Positions 1-7,593 are shown, counted from the stretch's first letter. The stretch: DNA of 22,172 bases from JBJXDT01 sp046153505 (GCA_046153505.1 JBJXDT010000063.1:1-22172); one strand, 5' to 3'. A program made the numbers and translations. The notes: generated by a model from the sequence alone, not told the origin.

Positions 1-1
1 T

Positions 2-247
2 GATATCGACTACATCAAAATTGACCAAACATTTGTTAAAAACCTCAAAATAGGTTCAGATGATTTAGCTTTGTGTGAAGCGATTATTGTGATGGCTCAC
101 AAGCTAAATATGAAAGTTATTGCTGAAGGTGTAGAGACGCAAGAGCAACTTGATTTACTAAAATTAGCCAAGTGTGATTATGGTCAAGGCTATTTCTTTT
201 CTAAGCCTGTAGACCCCACTCAATTTGAAAAACTATTTAGCAAATAA
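2..247 (+). CDS. EAL-domain protein, C-terminal fragment (probable c-di-GMP phosphodiesterase)
   Basis: The only clear plus-strand gene; its 5' part lies outside the window. The 81 visible residues are the end of an EAL domain: the IKID motif near residues 6-9, AEGVET at about 41-46 and GQGYFFSKP at about 61-69. These are the segments that in this family hold metal- and substrate-binding residues. EAL proteins hydrolyse c-di-GMP, which favours motility. The visible conserved positions look intact, but the EAL signature and the DDFG loop are upstream of the window, so activity and any fused GGDEF or sensory domain cannot be judged. The TAA stop lies inside the 3' end of the convergent FlhB-like gene, a 15-base tail-to-tail overlap. 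Confidence 0.88.
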   Translation, partial: DIDYIKIDQTFVKNLKIGSDDLALCEAIIVMAHKLNMKVIAEGVETQEQLDLLKLAKCDYGQGYFFSKPVDPTQFEKLFSK

Positions 248-529
248 CGTGTTTTGAACACTATCGCCCGACTCTAGCCGATAAAGCCAAGCCAAAATTT
301 CTGCGATTGCCTGATATAAAGCAGGTGGAATATGGTCATCCAAATCAACTTGCATGAGCATTGCGACCAGCTCCTTAGACTCATGAACAAACACACCATG
401 CTCGCGCGCCCGGCTTATAATTTGCTCTGCTATCGCGCCATTACCCTTTGCAAGCACTCTAGGTGCAAAATCGCCTGTTTCATAAGCCAACGCAACTGCA
501 CGCTGTTTAGTATTGTGCAAATTATGCAT
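233..529 (-). CDS. Stand-alone FlhB C-terminal-domain-like protein (FlhX/EscU type)
   Basis: A 98-residue protein that matches only the cytoplasmic C-terminal part of the flagellar export switch FlhB. Hallmarks are AVALAYE at residues 11-17, the AKG segment at 27-29, AEQIISRAREHGV at about 34-46 and an AIAEILAWLYRLE tail at about 74-86. The membrane domain and the NPTH autocleavage site of full FlhB are absent, as expected for the short FlhB-like (FlhX) proteins. In the family such proteins can partly replace the cleaved FlhB tail in substrate switching. The ATG overlaps the stop of the upstream fliK-like gene by 8 bases, indicating co-translation. Its partner in FlhB switching, the FliK family, is thus encoded directly before it. 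The 3' end overlaps the convergent EAL gene. Confidence 0.85.
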   Translation of the reverse strand: MHNLHNTKQRAVALAYETGDFAPRVLAKGNGAIAEQIISRAREHGVFVHESKELVAMLMQVDLDDHIPPALYQAIAEILAWLYRLESGDSVQNTLFAK

Positions 530-1343
530 ACGCCGTCACCATGAGCGTATCGAGGACTTGACCGTTTTTTGAAATCGCATCGACTAAATCTTTGCTTTGC
601 GCTTTCAATACATTTAAAGTTTCCGCTTCGTCCACCAGCAAGCGGATCTGCATGCGGCCATCCAGCATGCTAATTTTAGCCGTTACTTTTCCCAAGTTGG
701 GTAAATGCAAAGTTAAATCGCTTGCAATGGTGTTTTGAGTTTCTGTTGTGAGTTGCTCATCGCTATTTGAAGAAGCATGCTCATCTTTTCGGTAAAGGTC
801 CCACGCCATTTTTTGCCCCGGCCAGACCTCGCCATGCCAAGCCAGTCGCTGAGTTTCGAGAATGGCAAGTTGCTGCGACAACATATTATTTGCTGTAAAG
901 TTAATTTGGTTTTGCGGCTCTTGTTTAATATTTGCTAGAGAACGCACACCTTCTACAAATTCGCTTAAGTGAGCCTCGTAAAACAATCCCGTATTAGTAA
1001 TTGTATTTTTAAGCTCTTTTGCAAGCAACTCTGGTATTTCTGGTGTGCGTGTAATTGCCGTTTTTGCTTCAAACTTCGCGGCATAGCCATCATGCTGAGC
1101 ATCTTTTAAAACGCTGTCGATTAGAGTAGCAGCAGCACTTAAGCTTGCGAATGCTGCACTATTTTTTACTAGCTCAGCACTATGCTGCGATAGCTTCAAT
1201 GTTAATGGCGTTTCTTGCCTGAGCAATAATTTAGTTGATTCGGCTTCAAGCAATTGAATAGGATCAGCAATCGCTTCTACAGATAACACCGGCAAAATCC
1301 TAGAGACAGGATTTATTTTTGTAATATCCGCAGATTTAAACAT
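522..1343 (-). CDS. FliK-like flagellar hook-length control family protein
   Basis: A 273-residue protein. The last 65 or so residues fit the FliK C-terminal (Flg_hook) domain: a LHLPNLGKVTAKI strand region followed by RMQIRLLVDEAETLNVLKA and a short tail. The N-terminal two thirds is low in recognizable motifs, rich in Ala, Gln, Thr and Leu, and resembles the variable secreted part of FliK. FliK proteins are exported, measure hook length and trigger FlhB to switch export specificity. It is shorter than enterobacterial FliK (about 400 residues) and lies with filament genes rather than with hook genes, so it may be a second FliK-type protein. ATG at 1343 is preceded by AAGGG. It follows fliT after 15 bases and overlaps the FlhB-like gene, fitting one operon. 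Confidence 0.75.
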   Translation of the reverse strand: MFKSADITKINPVSRILPVLSVEAIADPIQLLEAESTKLLLRQETPLTLKLSQHSAELVKNSAAFASLSAAATLIDSVLKDAQHDGYAAKFEAKTAITRTPEIPELLAKELKNTITNTGLFYEAHLSEFVEGVRSLANIKQEPQNQINFTANNMLSQQLAILETQRLAWHGEVWPGQKMAWDLYRKDEHASSNSDEQLTTETQNTIASDLTLHLPNLGKVTAKISMLDGRMQIRLLVDEAETLNVLKAQSKDLVDAISKNGQVLDTLMVTAYA

Positions 1344-1358
1344 AACCCTTAATCTAAA

Positions 1359-1682
1359 CTATGACCCATATGACCTGGGCGTTGTGTTTCTTGCATGGTT
1401 TCTATTTAACATTGCGTTCAATTTAACCATCCAAGGTGCCATCAAATTTCTAATCTCGCGATCATCGGCAAGAATTTTTTTAATGCAAGTCAGCTTTCTT
1501 GCATAAGCGTCGCCAGTAAGTGGTTCAAGCTCTTCAAATGCTTTAAGTTTTTCAACATAAGTGCCGCAATAGTCTTCTAGCTCGCGAAGTCTATCCCAAT
1601 CTTGCTCCTGTGCTGCTTCTAACATTTGGCTCGTGACTTCTGCAACCGACTCATACAATGAAAGTACATTGATATAGCTCAT
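1359..1682 (-). CDS. fliT: FliT-like flagellar export chaperone
   Basis: A 107-residue, mostly alpha-helical and strongly charged protein with the FliT pattern: an N-terminal helix MSYINVLSLYESVAEVTSQM, then helices with WDRLRELEDYCGTYVEKLKA and an ILADDREIRNLM segment. FliT chaperones bind the filament cap FliD before export, and in enterobacteria also FlhDC. The assignment rests on this helical pattern plus position: it starts 2 bases after the fliS stop, and fliD lies just before fliS. AAGG stands about 8 bases before the ATG. Sequence conservation in the family is low, so the name leans partly on synteny. Confidence 0.8.
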   Translation of the reverse strand: MSYINVLSLYESVAEVTSQMLEAAQEQDWDRLRELEDYCGTYVEKLKAFEELEPLTGDAYARKLTCIKKILADDREIRNLMAPWMVKLNAMLNRNHARNTTPRSYGS

Positions 1683-1684
1683 GT

Positions 1685-2146
1685 TTAAACCTTCTCTAAA
1701 TAAAGATTATTATTGTGGCTAGCTTGACTAAGCTGTTTGTTAATATTTGCTGCATCTGTTTTACTAATCGCTTCCCAAGCGCCACGTAATTCTGTCAGCA
1801 GATTAATCACTTCTTGAATCGGTGCTGTCGTATTATCAATATTGGCTTTAATCAAAAGATTTGTCATATAGATATATAAGGCATCTAGGGTCTCTGCAAT
1901 TTCGCCACCCTCATGCTTGTTCAGACTCATTCTTAAACCACTCTGAATTATCCGAATTGCTTTAAAAATAAACTGACTTTTGTTTGGATAGTCATTTTTC
2001 TGCACATAGGGAATTGCTGAATAACATGCCACAATTGCCCCTTGGTAGAGCATAACGATCAACTCAACTGGGTTAGCAGCTTCCACACCAGTTTCTATGC
2101 TGATTTTTTTATATTGGTTTATATTTTGATTGTTGGCGCCAAACAT
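1685..2146 (-). CDS. fliS: Flagellin export chaperone FliS
   Basis: A 153-residue FliS family protein. Typical marks are the N-terminal YKKISIETGVEAANPVELIVMLYQGAI block (about 12-38), a helix with the FIFKAIRIIQSGLRMSLN pattern and the GEIAETLDALYIYM segment (about 81-94). FliS binds the C-terminal helices of newly made flagellin in the cytoplasm and prevents early polymerization. It is somewhat longer than the usual 125-140 residues, mainly at the C-terminus. ATG at 2146 is preceded by GGA. It sits between fliD and fliT with short spacers, the standard order, so co-expression with the cap protein is very likely. Confidence 0.95.
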   Translation of the reverse strand: MFGANNQNINQYKKISIETGVEAANPVELIVMLYQGAIVACYSAIPYVQKNDYPNKSQFIFKAIRIIQSGLRMSLNKHEGGEIAETLDALYIYMTNLLIKANIDNTTAPIQEVINLLTELRGAWEAISKTDAANINKQLSQASHNNNLYLEKV

Positions 2147-2182
2147 GTTTGTTCCATTCAGTTGGTAAAATTGATTCAGTTA

Positions 2183-3604
2183 TTAAATGTTGTTAATCGC
2201 TTTTTGTTGCTGGGTTAAGCTTTGCAACAAGCTATTCAAGTTGCTAAATTGTGTTGTGTAACGCTTTTTAATGCCCACCATACGTGTTTCCTCCGCATCT
2301 ACCCGCTTGGTGATATCGCTAATCGTTTGGCTAATATTACTGGTACGCGTTGTGATAGCGACGTTCAACGAAGACTTTGCCCAAGCATCAAGTTGCGTCG
2401 CAAAACCGGTAGTAGATGTAAATAAATTAGATAAGGCTGTTAAATTATTAGTGACTGCAGTATCAAACAAGGTACTATCCAACGCCAAACCTACACTAGG
2501 CTGGGTTTTGATGCCGACATCAGCCAGCGTGGTATAAGTACCACCCGCTACGGTGCTGCTTATTATTGCTTTAAGTTCACTGATCATTTGCCGAATGGTA
2601 GAGTCCCCGGCCAGACTACCACCTGATGATGTCGCCGTTTTAAATGCAGATACACTGGTTAGATTTTTTATTAAATCGTTATATGCCGTTACAAATGAGT
2701 TTGCAGCCGCACTGATCGCAGCGGTATCTTTGGCAATCGTTAAAATATTTGGCGCAGTTGTTACCTTATTCAAATTCAAGGTCACACCTTGAATAGCATC
2801 CGTCACAGTATTCGACGTTTTTGTAACTGATACGCCGTTGACTTTAAAATTTGCATTTTGAGCTTCTAACGTTTGCGAGAGATTTTGCGTCCCTGTGGGA
2901 TCATTACTTAACAAGCTACTTAGCGCAGCATCCCCTGCCACGGAAATACTGATGCTATTGCTTACGCCTGAAGCGGTTGAGCTAAATGCTAAACGGTAAG
3001 GCGATGTCCCGCCATCATTAATAATGGTGGCGTTCACACCAATATTTGCTGCATTCACCGCATCACGGATACCTTCTAACGTATTATTGGTGTTATCGAT
3101 TGTGACTGTACTAATCCCGCCGCCATTTGAAGCAAAGTTTGCCCCAGTATATTTGCCAGTAGTCGCATTGTAGGAACCGCCATTTAGAGGGTCATAGCTA
3201 ATGGTCCCAAAATCAAAATTTAATGTGGTGGGTGTTCCTGTACCAATCGCACTGGTACTAAGTGTTTGCCCAGCAGCAATTAACTGTTGAGATTGCGCAA
3301 GGCTAGAGATTTCAACCGAGTAATTACCCGCTACGGCAGTGCTGCCAGCACTCGCTGTTAAAATTGTGCTATCAGCCGTATTCACCTTAAATGCTTGAAA
3401 GCTCCCTGTACCTTTTAGCTTTTGTACAGCGGCTTGAAATGTGGAAAGGTTGCTTTTAACACCACCAAAAACAGAAAGTTGTGTTTGATATGTGGTAGAT
3501 TTTTTGTTGAGCTTATCAATCGGTATACGTTCTGCAACCATCAGTTGGTTCACAACTGAAGTTACATCAACCTGACCTGAACTTAAGCCTGTTATTGTAG
3601 CCAT
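2183..3604 (-). CDS. fliD: Flagellar filament cap protein FliD (HAP2)
   Basis: A 473-residue FliD. The N-terminus (MATITGLSSGQVDVTSVVNQ, then MVAERIPIDKL) and the C-terminal coiled-coil end with SLTQQQKAINNI are the two D0/D1 regions that pack at the filament tip. The middle is rich in Ser, Thr, Gly and Asn, as in the exposed D2/D3 domains. FliD is secreted, forms the cap and folds flagellin subunits as they emerge. AGGGAA stands before the ATG at 3604. It lies 12 bases downstream of flaG and upstream of the chaperones fliS and fliT. The length is normal for the family and no frame damage is visible. Confidence 0.96.
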   Translation of the reverse strand: MATITGLSSGQVDVTSVVNQLMVAERIPIDKLNKKSTTYQTQLSVFGGVKSNLSTFQAAVQKLKGTGSFQAFKVNTADSTILTASAGSTAVAGNYSVEISSLAQSQQLIAAGQTLSTSAIGTGTPTTLNFDFGTISYDPLNGGSYNATTGKYTGANFASNGGGISTVTIDNTNNTLEGIRDAVNAANIGVNATIINDGGTSPYRLAFSSTASGVSNSISISVAGDAALSSLLSNDPTGTQNLSQTLEAQNANFKVNGVSVTKTSNTVTDAIQGVTLNLNKVTTAPNILTIAKDTAAISAAANSFVTAYNDLIKNLTSVSAFKTATSSGGSLAGDSTIRQMISELKAIISSTVAGGTYTTLADVGIKTQPSVGLALDSTLFDTAVTNNLTALSNLFTSTTGFATQLDAWAKSSLNVAITTRTSNISQTISDITKRVDAEETRMVGIKKRYTTQFSNLNSLLQSLTQQQKAINNI

Positions 3605-3616
3605 CGCAACTTTTCC

Positions 3617-4039
3617 CTATGATTTTTGCTTAAATAATAAACCTTGCAAACCCGAATTAACTGATTTGAAGTTTGCATGTAACTCTGCTGTTTGCTGCTG
3701 TATTTGCGTAAGCGCCTTGCTAATCGCCAATGCGTGATCAGTAGGATATTGATTAATCACAACGCCAGTATTTTGCTCAACCAACTTAACAACCACTATT
3801 TTTGAATCTTTATCAAGTACAAATTGGACATCTGACTGTATTTGACTAAATACTTTATTTGCCTGATCCACGGCTTCTTGCAAGACTTCTGGGACACTAC
3901 TTACAACAGGTTTGTTCTCAATTTTAGGCAAATCAACTACTGTAGCACTCGCTTGACGAGCCTCTTGAGATGGCCTAATAGTAAAATCACTGGGATTTAC
4001 ACTAGCGTTGCTTATAAAATTAGTACTCTGAATAGACAT
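3617..4039 (-). CDS. flaG: FlaG family flagellar protein
   Basis: A 140-residue FlaG protein. The conserved core is the segment with IVVVKLVEQNTGVVINQYP (about 81-99), which matches the FlaG pattern of a short strand, a TG turn and I-x-Q-x-P. The N-terminal half is variable, and the last 40 residues are extended beyond the common length with a Gln-rich helix. In several bacteria FlaG influences filament length, but its mechanism is unsettled. A GGGGG run lies about 8-10 bases before the ATG. The gene starts just after the fliC terminator and leads the run flaG-fliD-fliS-fliT-fliK-like-flhB-like. Transcription may come from read-through past the terminator or from a promoter that I cannot place with certainty. 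Confidence 0.9.
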   Translation of the reverse strand: MSIQSTNFISNASVNPSDFTIRPSQEARQASATVVDLPKIENKPVVSSVPEVLQEAVDQANKVFSQIQSDVQFVLDKDSKIVVVKLVEQNTGVVINQYPTDHALAISKALTQIQQQTAELHANFKSVNSGLQGLLFKQKS

Positions 4040-4055
4040 GATCTACCCCCGCTAA

Positions 4056-4088
4056 CTCAAAAACCAGCCAGATTTCTCTGGCCGGTTT
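4056..4088 (-). terminator. Rho-independent terminator after fliC
   Basis: On the minus strand an 11-base-pair stem (AAACCGGCCAG with CTGGCTGGTTT, including one G-U pair) surrounds a 6-base loop and runs into T's. It lies about 40 bases past the fliC stop and 17 bases before flaG. It would separate abundant flagellin mRNA from the lower-level flaG-fliD run. On the plus strand the G-U position becomes an A-C mismatch, so minus is the better direction. Confidence 0.8.
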
Positions 4089-4128
4089 GTTTACTTACTT
4101 AAACTTCTTATACAACCTAGCCATTACC

Positions 4129-4845
4129 TTAACGTAACAAACTTGTAATGTTTTGTGGCGCTTGGTTAGCTTGTGCCAATGCCGCTGTACCCGCTTGTTG
4201 CAGAATGTTGTATTTAGTCATATGTGCTGTTTCTGATGCATAGTCTGTATCCAATACTGAGCTTAACTGAGCAGCAAAACCTACAGCTGAGTTACCTAAG
4301 TTATTTGCAGCTGATTGGAATGTTGCCATGTCTGCACCAAACTGAGCACGTGCTGTAGCAACCGCAGCCAAGCTTGTGTCAATACCTGTTGCTGTTACCG
4401 CTGTACCTGCTGTGAAAGCAACACCAACACCAGTCACTGTGCCGCCATCAGCATTAACTACCGCAGCGCCAGTTGCAGTTACTAAACCAGAGATACGCGC
4501 ATTTTCTGCTAATAGTGCAGTTGTTTCTGTACCTGATGCTGTACCACCTAATTGCACAGCAAGTTCACGCATACGTTGCAAGTTTTCTGTAATTTGAGAC
4601 AAGTAGCTGTCGTTAGTTTGTGCTTTAGCGATACCATCATTCGCATTACGTTGCGCTTGAATTGAACCACGAAGCTTTGAATCAAAACCAATTGCTAAGC
4701 CAAGACCAGTTGCGTCATCTTTAGCAGAGTTGATGCGTACGCCAGAACCAAGACGTGCCAAAGCACTGTCAAGACCCATTTTAGATTTGCTTAACGCATT
4801 CACGTTAAACATTGATGCTACGTTAGTATTTAATACTGCAGCCAT
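4129..4845 (-). CDS. fliC: Flagellin (filament subunit), unusually short
   Basis: A 238-residue flagellin with both conserved ends. The N-terminal D0/D1 region carries NTNVAS, RLGSGVRINSAKDDATGL at about 31-48, RNANDGIAKAQ at 66-76 and LQRMRELAVQ at 89-98. The C-terminus carries DYASETAHMTK, ILQQAGTAALAQANQ and the final SLLR. Between them only about 90 residues remain, rich in Ala, Gly, Thr and Val, so the outer D2/D3 domains of long flagellins are missing. The usual AISERM stretch is replaced here by the more hydrophobic LAIGFD. AAGGAG stands 8 bases before the ATG. A sigma-28 promoter lies upstream and a terminator downstream, so it is expected to be monocistronic and strongly expressed. 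The Thr/Ser content of the centre fits glycosylation by the neighbouring TPR protein, an inference. Confidence 0.96.
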   Translation of the reverse strand: MAAVLNTNVASMFNVNALSKSKMGLDSALARLGSGVRINSAKDDATGLGLAIGFDSKLRGSIQAQRNANDGIAKAQTNDSYLSQITENLQRMRELAVQLGGTASGTETTALLAENARISGLVTATGAAVVNADGGTVTGVGVAFTAGTAVTATGIDTSLAAVATARAQFGADMATFQSAANNLGNSAVGFAAQLSSVLDTDYASETAHMTKYNILQQAGTAALAQANQAPQNITSLLR

Positions 4846-4895
4846 TTTAGTACTCCTTAGAAATTAAGTTACATCATTAATAATTTAGCGTTGCC

Positions 4896-4920
4896 TAACA
4901 GCGCAATTGCGCCGCTGTTA
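4896..4920 (-). promoter_or_regulatory. 5'-terminal hairpin of the fliC leader
   Basis: TAACAGCG and CGCTGTTA form an 8-base-pair stem around a 9-base loop; the loop side also contains half of the 12-base palindrome GCGCAATTGCGC. The predicted sigma-28 start point falls at about 4920, so this hairpin would sit at the extreme 5' end of fliC mRNA, about 50 bases ahead of the start codon. Such placement is known to protect transcripts from 5'-end-dependent decay; that role is inferred here. Confidence 0.55.
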
Positions 4921-4926
4921 AAATTA

Positions 4927-4953
4927 GTATCGGAAAACTTTTAATAAAATTTA
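4927..4953 (-). promoter_or_regulatory. Sigma-28 (FliA) promoter of fliC
   Basis: On the minus strand TAAATTTT, an 11-base spacer, then TCCGATAC. The sigma-28 consensus is TAAAGTTT-N11-GCCGATAA, so 7 of 8 and 6 of 8 positions match with exact spacing. It lies about 80 bases upstream of the flagellin ATG, as expected for a late-class flagellar gene. Confidence 0.85.
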
Positions 4954-5049
4954 GAGTTTGACTAAAATTTTATTTTTTTCGCGTCCCAAACTAAGGCAGC
5001 CTGTGAAAATGATGTCGGCAGTATTTTTTAAATCTTTAATTTCATTCAT
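4951..5049 (-). CDS. Possible 32-residue small ORF between the TPR gene and fliC
   Basis: This reading frame of 32 codons fills the space between the TPR gene stop and the fliC promoter, and its TAA overlaps the sigma-28 -35 box. The product starts MNEIKDLKNTADIIFTG, continues CLSLGREK and ends KNKILVKL. It is charged, with one short hydrophobic patch and a single Cys, and I do not recognise it. The ribosome binding site is weak (only an AAGA before the ATG), and an ORF of this length can arise by chance. It is listed because it is the only candidate in this gap. Confidence 0.2.
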   Translation of the reverse strand: MNEIKDLKNTADIIFTGCLSLGREKNKILVKL

Positions 5050-5074
5050 GTTTATCTTACAAAATGTTTAGTAA

Positions 5075-7495
5075 TTAGTTCGCTTTAACTTCGCTCAGCA
5101 TGGCGTGCAGCCTCACTACCACTTGATTTATCACGCTATCCCAATCCTTATTGGTGGACTGTCTAAATAAAGTCACACTCGGATACCATGGGCTATCAGC
5201 TCGATCTAACATCCAGCGAAAATCTGGTGCATAGGGTAATAATATCCAGCAAATTTTACCCATAGCTGCAGCTAAATGTGCGACAGAAGTATCAACCGAA
5301 ATGACCAAATCCATGTTTTCTATAAGCGCTGCAGTAACAGAAAACTCTGTCAGCGCATCCTCATGCGTCTTAATTATCGGCAAATCTTTTAAGGTGTTCA
5401 TGTCATCTACTCTAATTTCTTTTTGTAATGAATGAAACTCAACAGGCGCAGACAATAAAGACTTCAGCTTCTCTAATGGTATGCTACGATCAAAATCTTT
5501 TTTATGTTCCGTAGAACCTGACCAAACCAAACCAACTCTTAATTGAGGCTTTTTCCCCAGCTTTTCATGCCATACTTGTACTTGATTTCCATTCGCGTAT
5601 AAATAAGGAATATTCGCAGGTATATTTTCCAAGGTAGTTTTAAGCGCAAGCGGCAAACTCATCACTGGGCACTGGTAATCAAATGAAGGCAATGGTGATC
5701 CTTGGTGATGAACTATGAATTTTCCTTTTAGGGTTGAAATTAAAGCCAACATTGCATTTGGCACTTCCAAGATGACTTTCGCCCCCAAAGCCTCCAGCAT
5801 TGGTATGTAACGACAAAACTGAATAAAGTCGCCAAACCCTTGCTCTGGATAAATAAACAAAGTTTTGCCCGAAATATCTTGCTCGCCCAGCCATAGAGGT
5901 TGACTATAAGTGCGCTTTGCTTCTTTTAAAATGGTATCCCAGCGAGATTCATATAATGACCAACCATCCTCAAAATTACCTCTGATTAATTGCAAATGTG
6001 CTTTATTCCAGTCCGATTCTTTTTGGTAGGGGTCTAGCAGCGCTGCTTCATCAAAGCAAGCTAAGGCTTCGTCCAGACGCTGTAAGTCTTGCAAATAAAG
6101 GCCATGATTATTTAAAACATGTGGTAAATCATAAGCACGCTTTATGAGAACTTCGTTTGTAAGTACCGCATCGTCTAACCTACCCAATTTATGTAAGGCA
6201 CAGGCTAAATTCACATATGCTTGATTATATTCAGGGTTAAGGTGAATTACACGCTCAAAGTCAACACGCGCCTGTTCGTATTTTTTAAGCACCAACCTGG
6301 CAAAACCACGCCCATAGTAAGCTTTAAAATTTTGATTATTTAATTTAATGGTCAGGTCATAATGTATTAAAGCTGTCTCATACGCTTTTAACTCTACTAG
6401 CGTATCTGCTAACACTTGATGTGCTTCTGCGTCTTTGGGATTTAGCTCAACACACTTTTGCAAAACTGGCGCCGCTTCTTTGTACTGTTTTAACTGGAGA
6501 AGCAAGCAACCTAGGTTAAAATGTGCATCTACATTATCCGCTTTTATTTCAATGGCTTTTTTATAGCTGTAGACCGCTTCACCAAAACGATTTAGCTCTT
6601 TAAGTGCATTACCGTAATTAACATGCGCCTCTGAATAGCTAGGGCTAAGCGCAACAGCTTTTTCAGCGTACTTTACAGCTTCTTCAAAGAGGTTTAGTTT
6701 TATGTTGGCAATACTTAGGTTAGACAATGCTGTGCTTTGATTTGGCTCAACACTGAGGGATTGTTCTAACATTTTCTTACCGGCAAGGATTTCCCCTGCT
6801 TCCAAATAAATCATACCAAGGTACGTCAAAATAACTGGGTGCTTTGGATGAAATTTGAGTAATTTAGTAAAGCTGTCTTTAGCTTCAACAAGTTTTCCTG
6901 ACTGCTGCAAGGAGACCGCGGCATTAATCGCAGAGTTTATAGGATAAGCTTTAAGCCAATCAGTCTGACTTGTAGTTTTTTGCGCTACAAACGTTTCAGG
7001 TTGCTGGGTTACCACTTGAAAGCTTGGATTGGCATAACCATTTACGAGAGCCGTGACTTGCGGCATAAGAATAGCTTGCTTCTTTGCAAGCTGATTCACT
7101 AACATATTCACTTCGTCGCCATGCAAACCAAGCTCTAGCCCATTGATTAAAACTTCTCTGGCATATTGATGCTGCTCTGCTTTAATAAGCGCGTCGACAT
7201 AACTCACCCAAAATTGTGGCTCATCCGGGTCATTGTCTAAAGCTGTTCTAAAATAATCTAAACTCAAGTTTGCTTGATCTGAGTCTAATGCAAGCACGCC
7301 AAGATTATGATTTGCGTTTGGCTGATAAGGGTCAATTACTAATATTTCGCGATACAAATTTTCCGCTTCAGATAATTGACCTTCGCGATGATGCCTAACC
7401 GCCAAAGTCAACATCTCTAGCAGAGAGTTTTCAGCTTCCCTGTGTAAGTGTTCATTTTTTTGTTTCGTATGTACTTTGTTTTCTGCAGCTATCAT
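5075..7495 (-). CDS. TPR protein with C-terminal glycosyltransferase-like domain, probable flagellin modification
   Basis: An 806-residue cytoplasmic protein with no signal peptide. Residues from about 30 to 510 are a long series of tetratricopeptide repeats, seen as recurring A-hN-LG and A-h-P units such as SEAHVNYGNALKELNRFGEA and DAHFNLGCLLLQLKQYKEAA. The last 270 residues resemble the GT-B C-terminal half found in GT9/GT41-type TPR proteins: PEQGFGDFIQFCRYIP, then LRVGLVWSGS, and the donor-site-like DTSVAHLAAAMG at about 735-746. TPR-GT fusions beside flagellin genes commonly O-glycosylate flagellin; the substrate here is inferred from position only. It lies upstream of fliC on the same strand, 123 bases after the response regulator. 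No strong promoter was found directly in front, so it may be read from the regulator operon. Confidence 0.85.
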   Translation of the reverse strand: MIAAENKVHTKQKNEHLHREAENSLLEMLTLAVRHHREGQLSEAENLYREILVIDPYQPNANHNLGVLALDSDQANLSLDYFRTALDNDPDEPQFWVSYVDALIKAEQHQYAREVLINGLELGLHGDEVNMLVNQLAKKQAILMPQVTALVNGYANPSFQVVTQQPETFVAQKTTSQTDWLKAYPINSAINAAVSLQQSGKLVEAKDSFTKLLKFHPKHPVILTYLGMIYLEAGEILAGKKMLEQSLSVEPNQSTALSNLSIANIKLNLFEEAVKYAEKAVALSPSYSEAHVNYGNALKELNRFGEAVYSYKKAIEIKADNVDAHFNLGCLLLQLKQYKEAAPVLQKCVELNPKDAEAHQVLADTLVELKAYETALIHYDLTIKLNNQNFKAYYGRGFARLVLKKYEQARVDFERVIHLNPEYNQAYVNLACALHKLGRLDDAVLTNEVLIKRAYDLPHVLNNHGLYLQDLQRLDEALACFDEAALLDPYQKESDWNKAHLQLIRGNFEDGWSLYESRWDTILKEAKRTYSQPLWLGEQDISGKTLFIYPEQGFGDFIQFCRYIPMLEALGAKVILEVPNAMLALISTLKGKFIVHHQGSPLPSFDYQCPVMSLPLALKTTLENIPANIPYLYANGNQVQVWHEKLGKKPQLRVGLVWSGSTEHKKDFDRSIPLEKLKSLLSAPVEFHSLQKEIRVDDMNTLKDLPIIKTHEDALTEFSVTAALIENMDLVISVDTSVAHLAAAMGKICWILLPYAPDFRWMLDRADSPWYPSVTLFRQSTNKDWDSVINQVVVRLHAMLSEVKAN

Positions 7496-7578
7496 TCAAA
7501 ACCTCAATTATTAAGTGACAATCCTTTTCAGAATGCCTTTATTATCAAGGTTTTTAGCGCAGTTTAATGCTGAAAATA

Positions 7579-7593
7579 AGGCTAGAAAAGCCT
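7579..7593 (-). terminator. Weak terminator-like hairpin after the response regulator
   Basis: A 5-base-pair stem (AGGCT/AGCCT) with a 5-base loop is followed on the minus strand by TATTTT. It lies in the 123-base gap between the response regulator and the TPR gene. The stem is short, so only partial termination is plausible. The rest of the gap shows no convincing promoter. Confidence 0.3.

Noticed and set aside
4376..4597. Plus-strand open frame inside fliC
   Set aside because: It is antisense to the conserved flagellin frame, has repetitive Pro/Val/Thr composition caused by the Ala/Thr-rich gene below it, and has no ribosome site.
4901..4912. Palindrome GCGCAATTGCGC as a repressor operator
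   Set aside because: It is better explained as part of the larger hairpin at the start of the fliC leader; no second copy was noticed elsewhere in the window.
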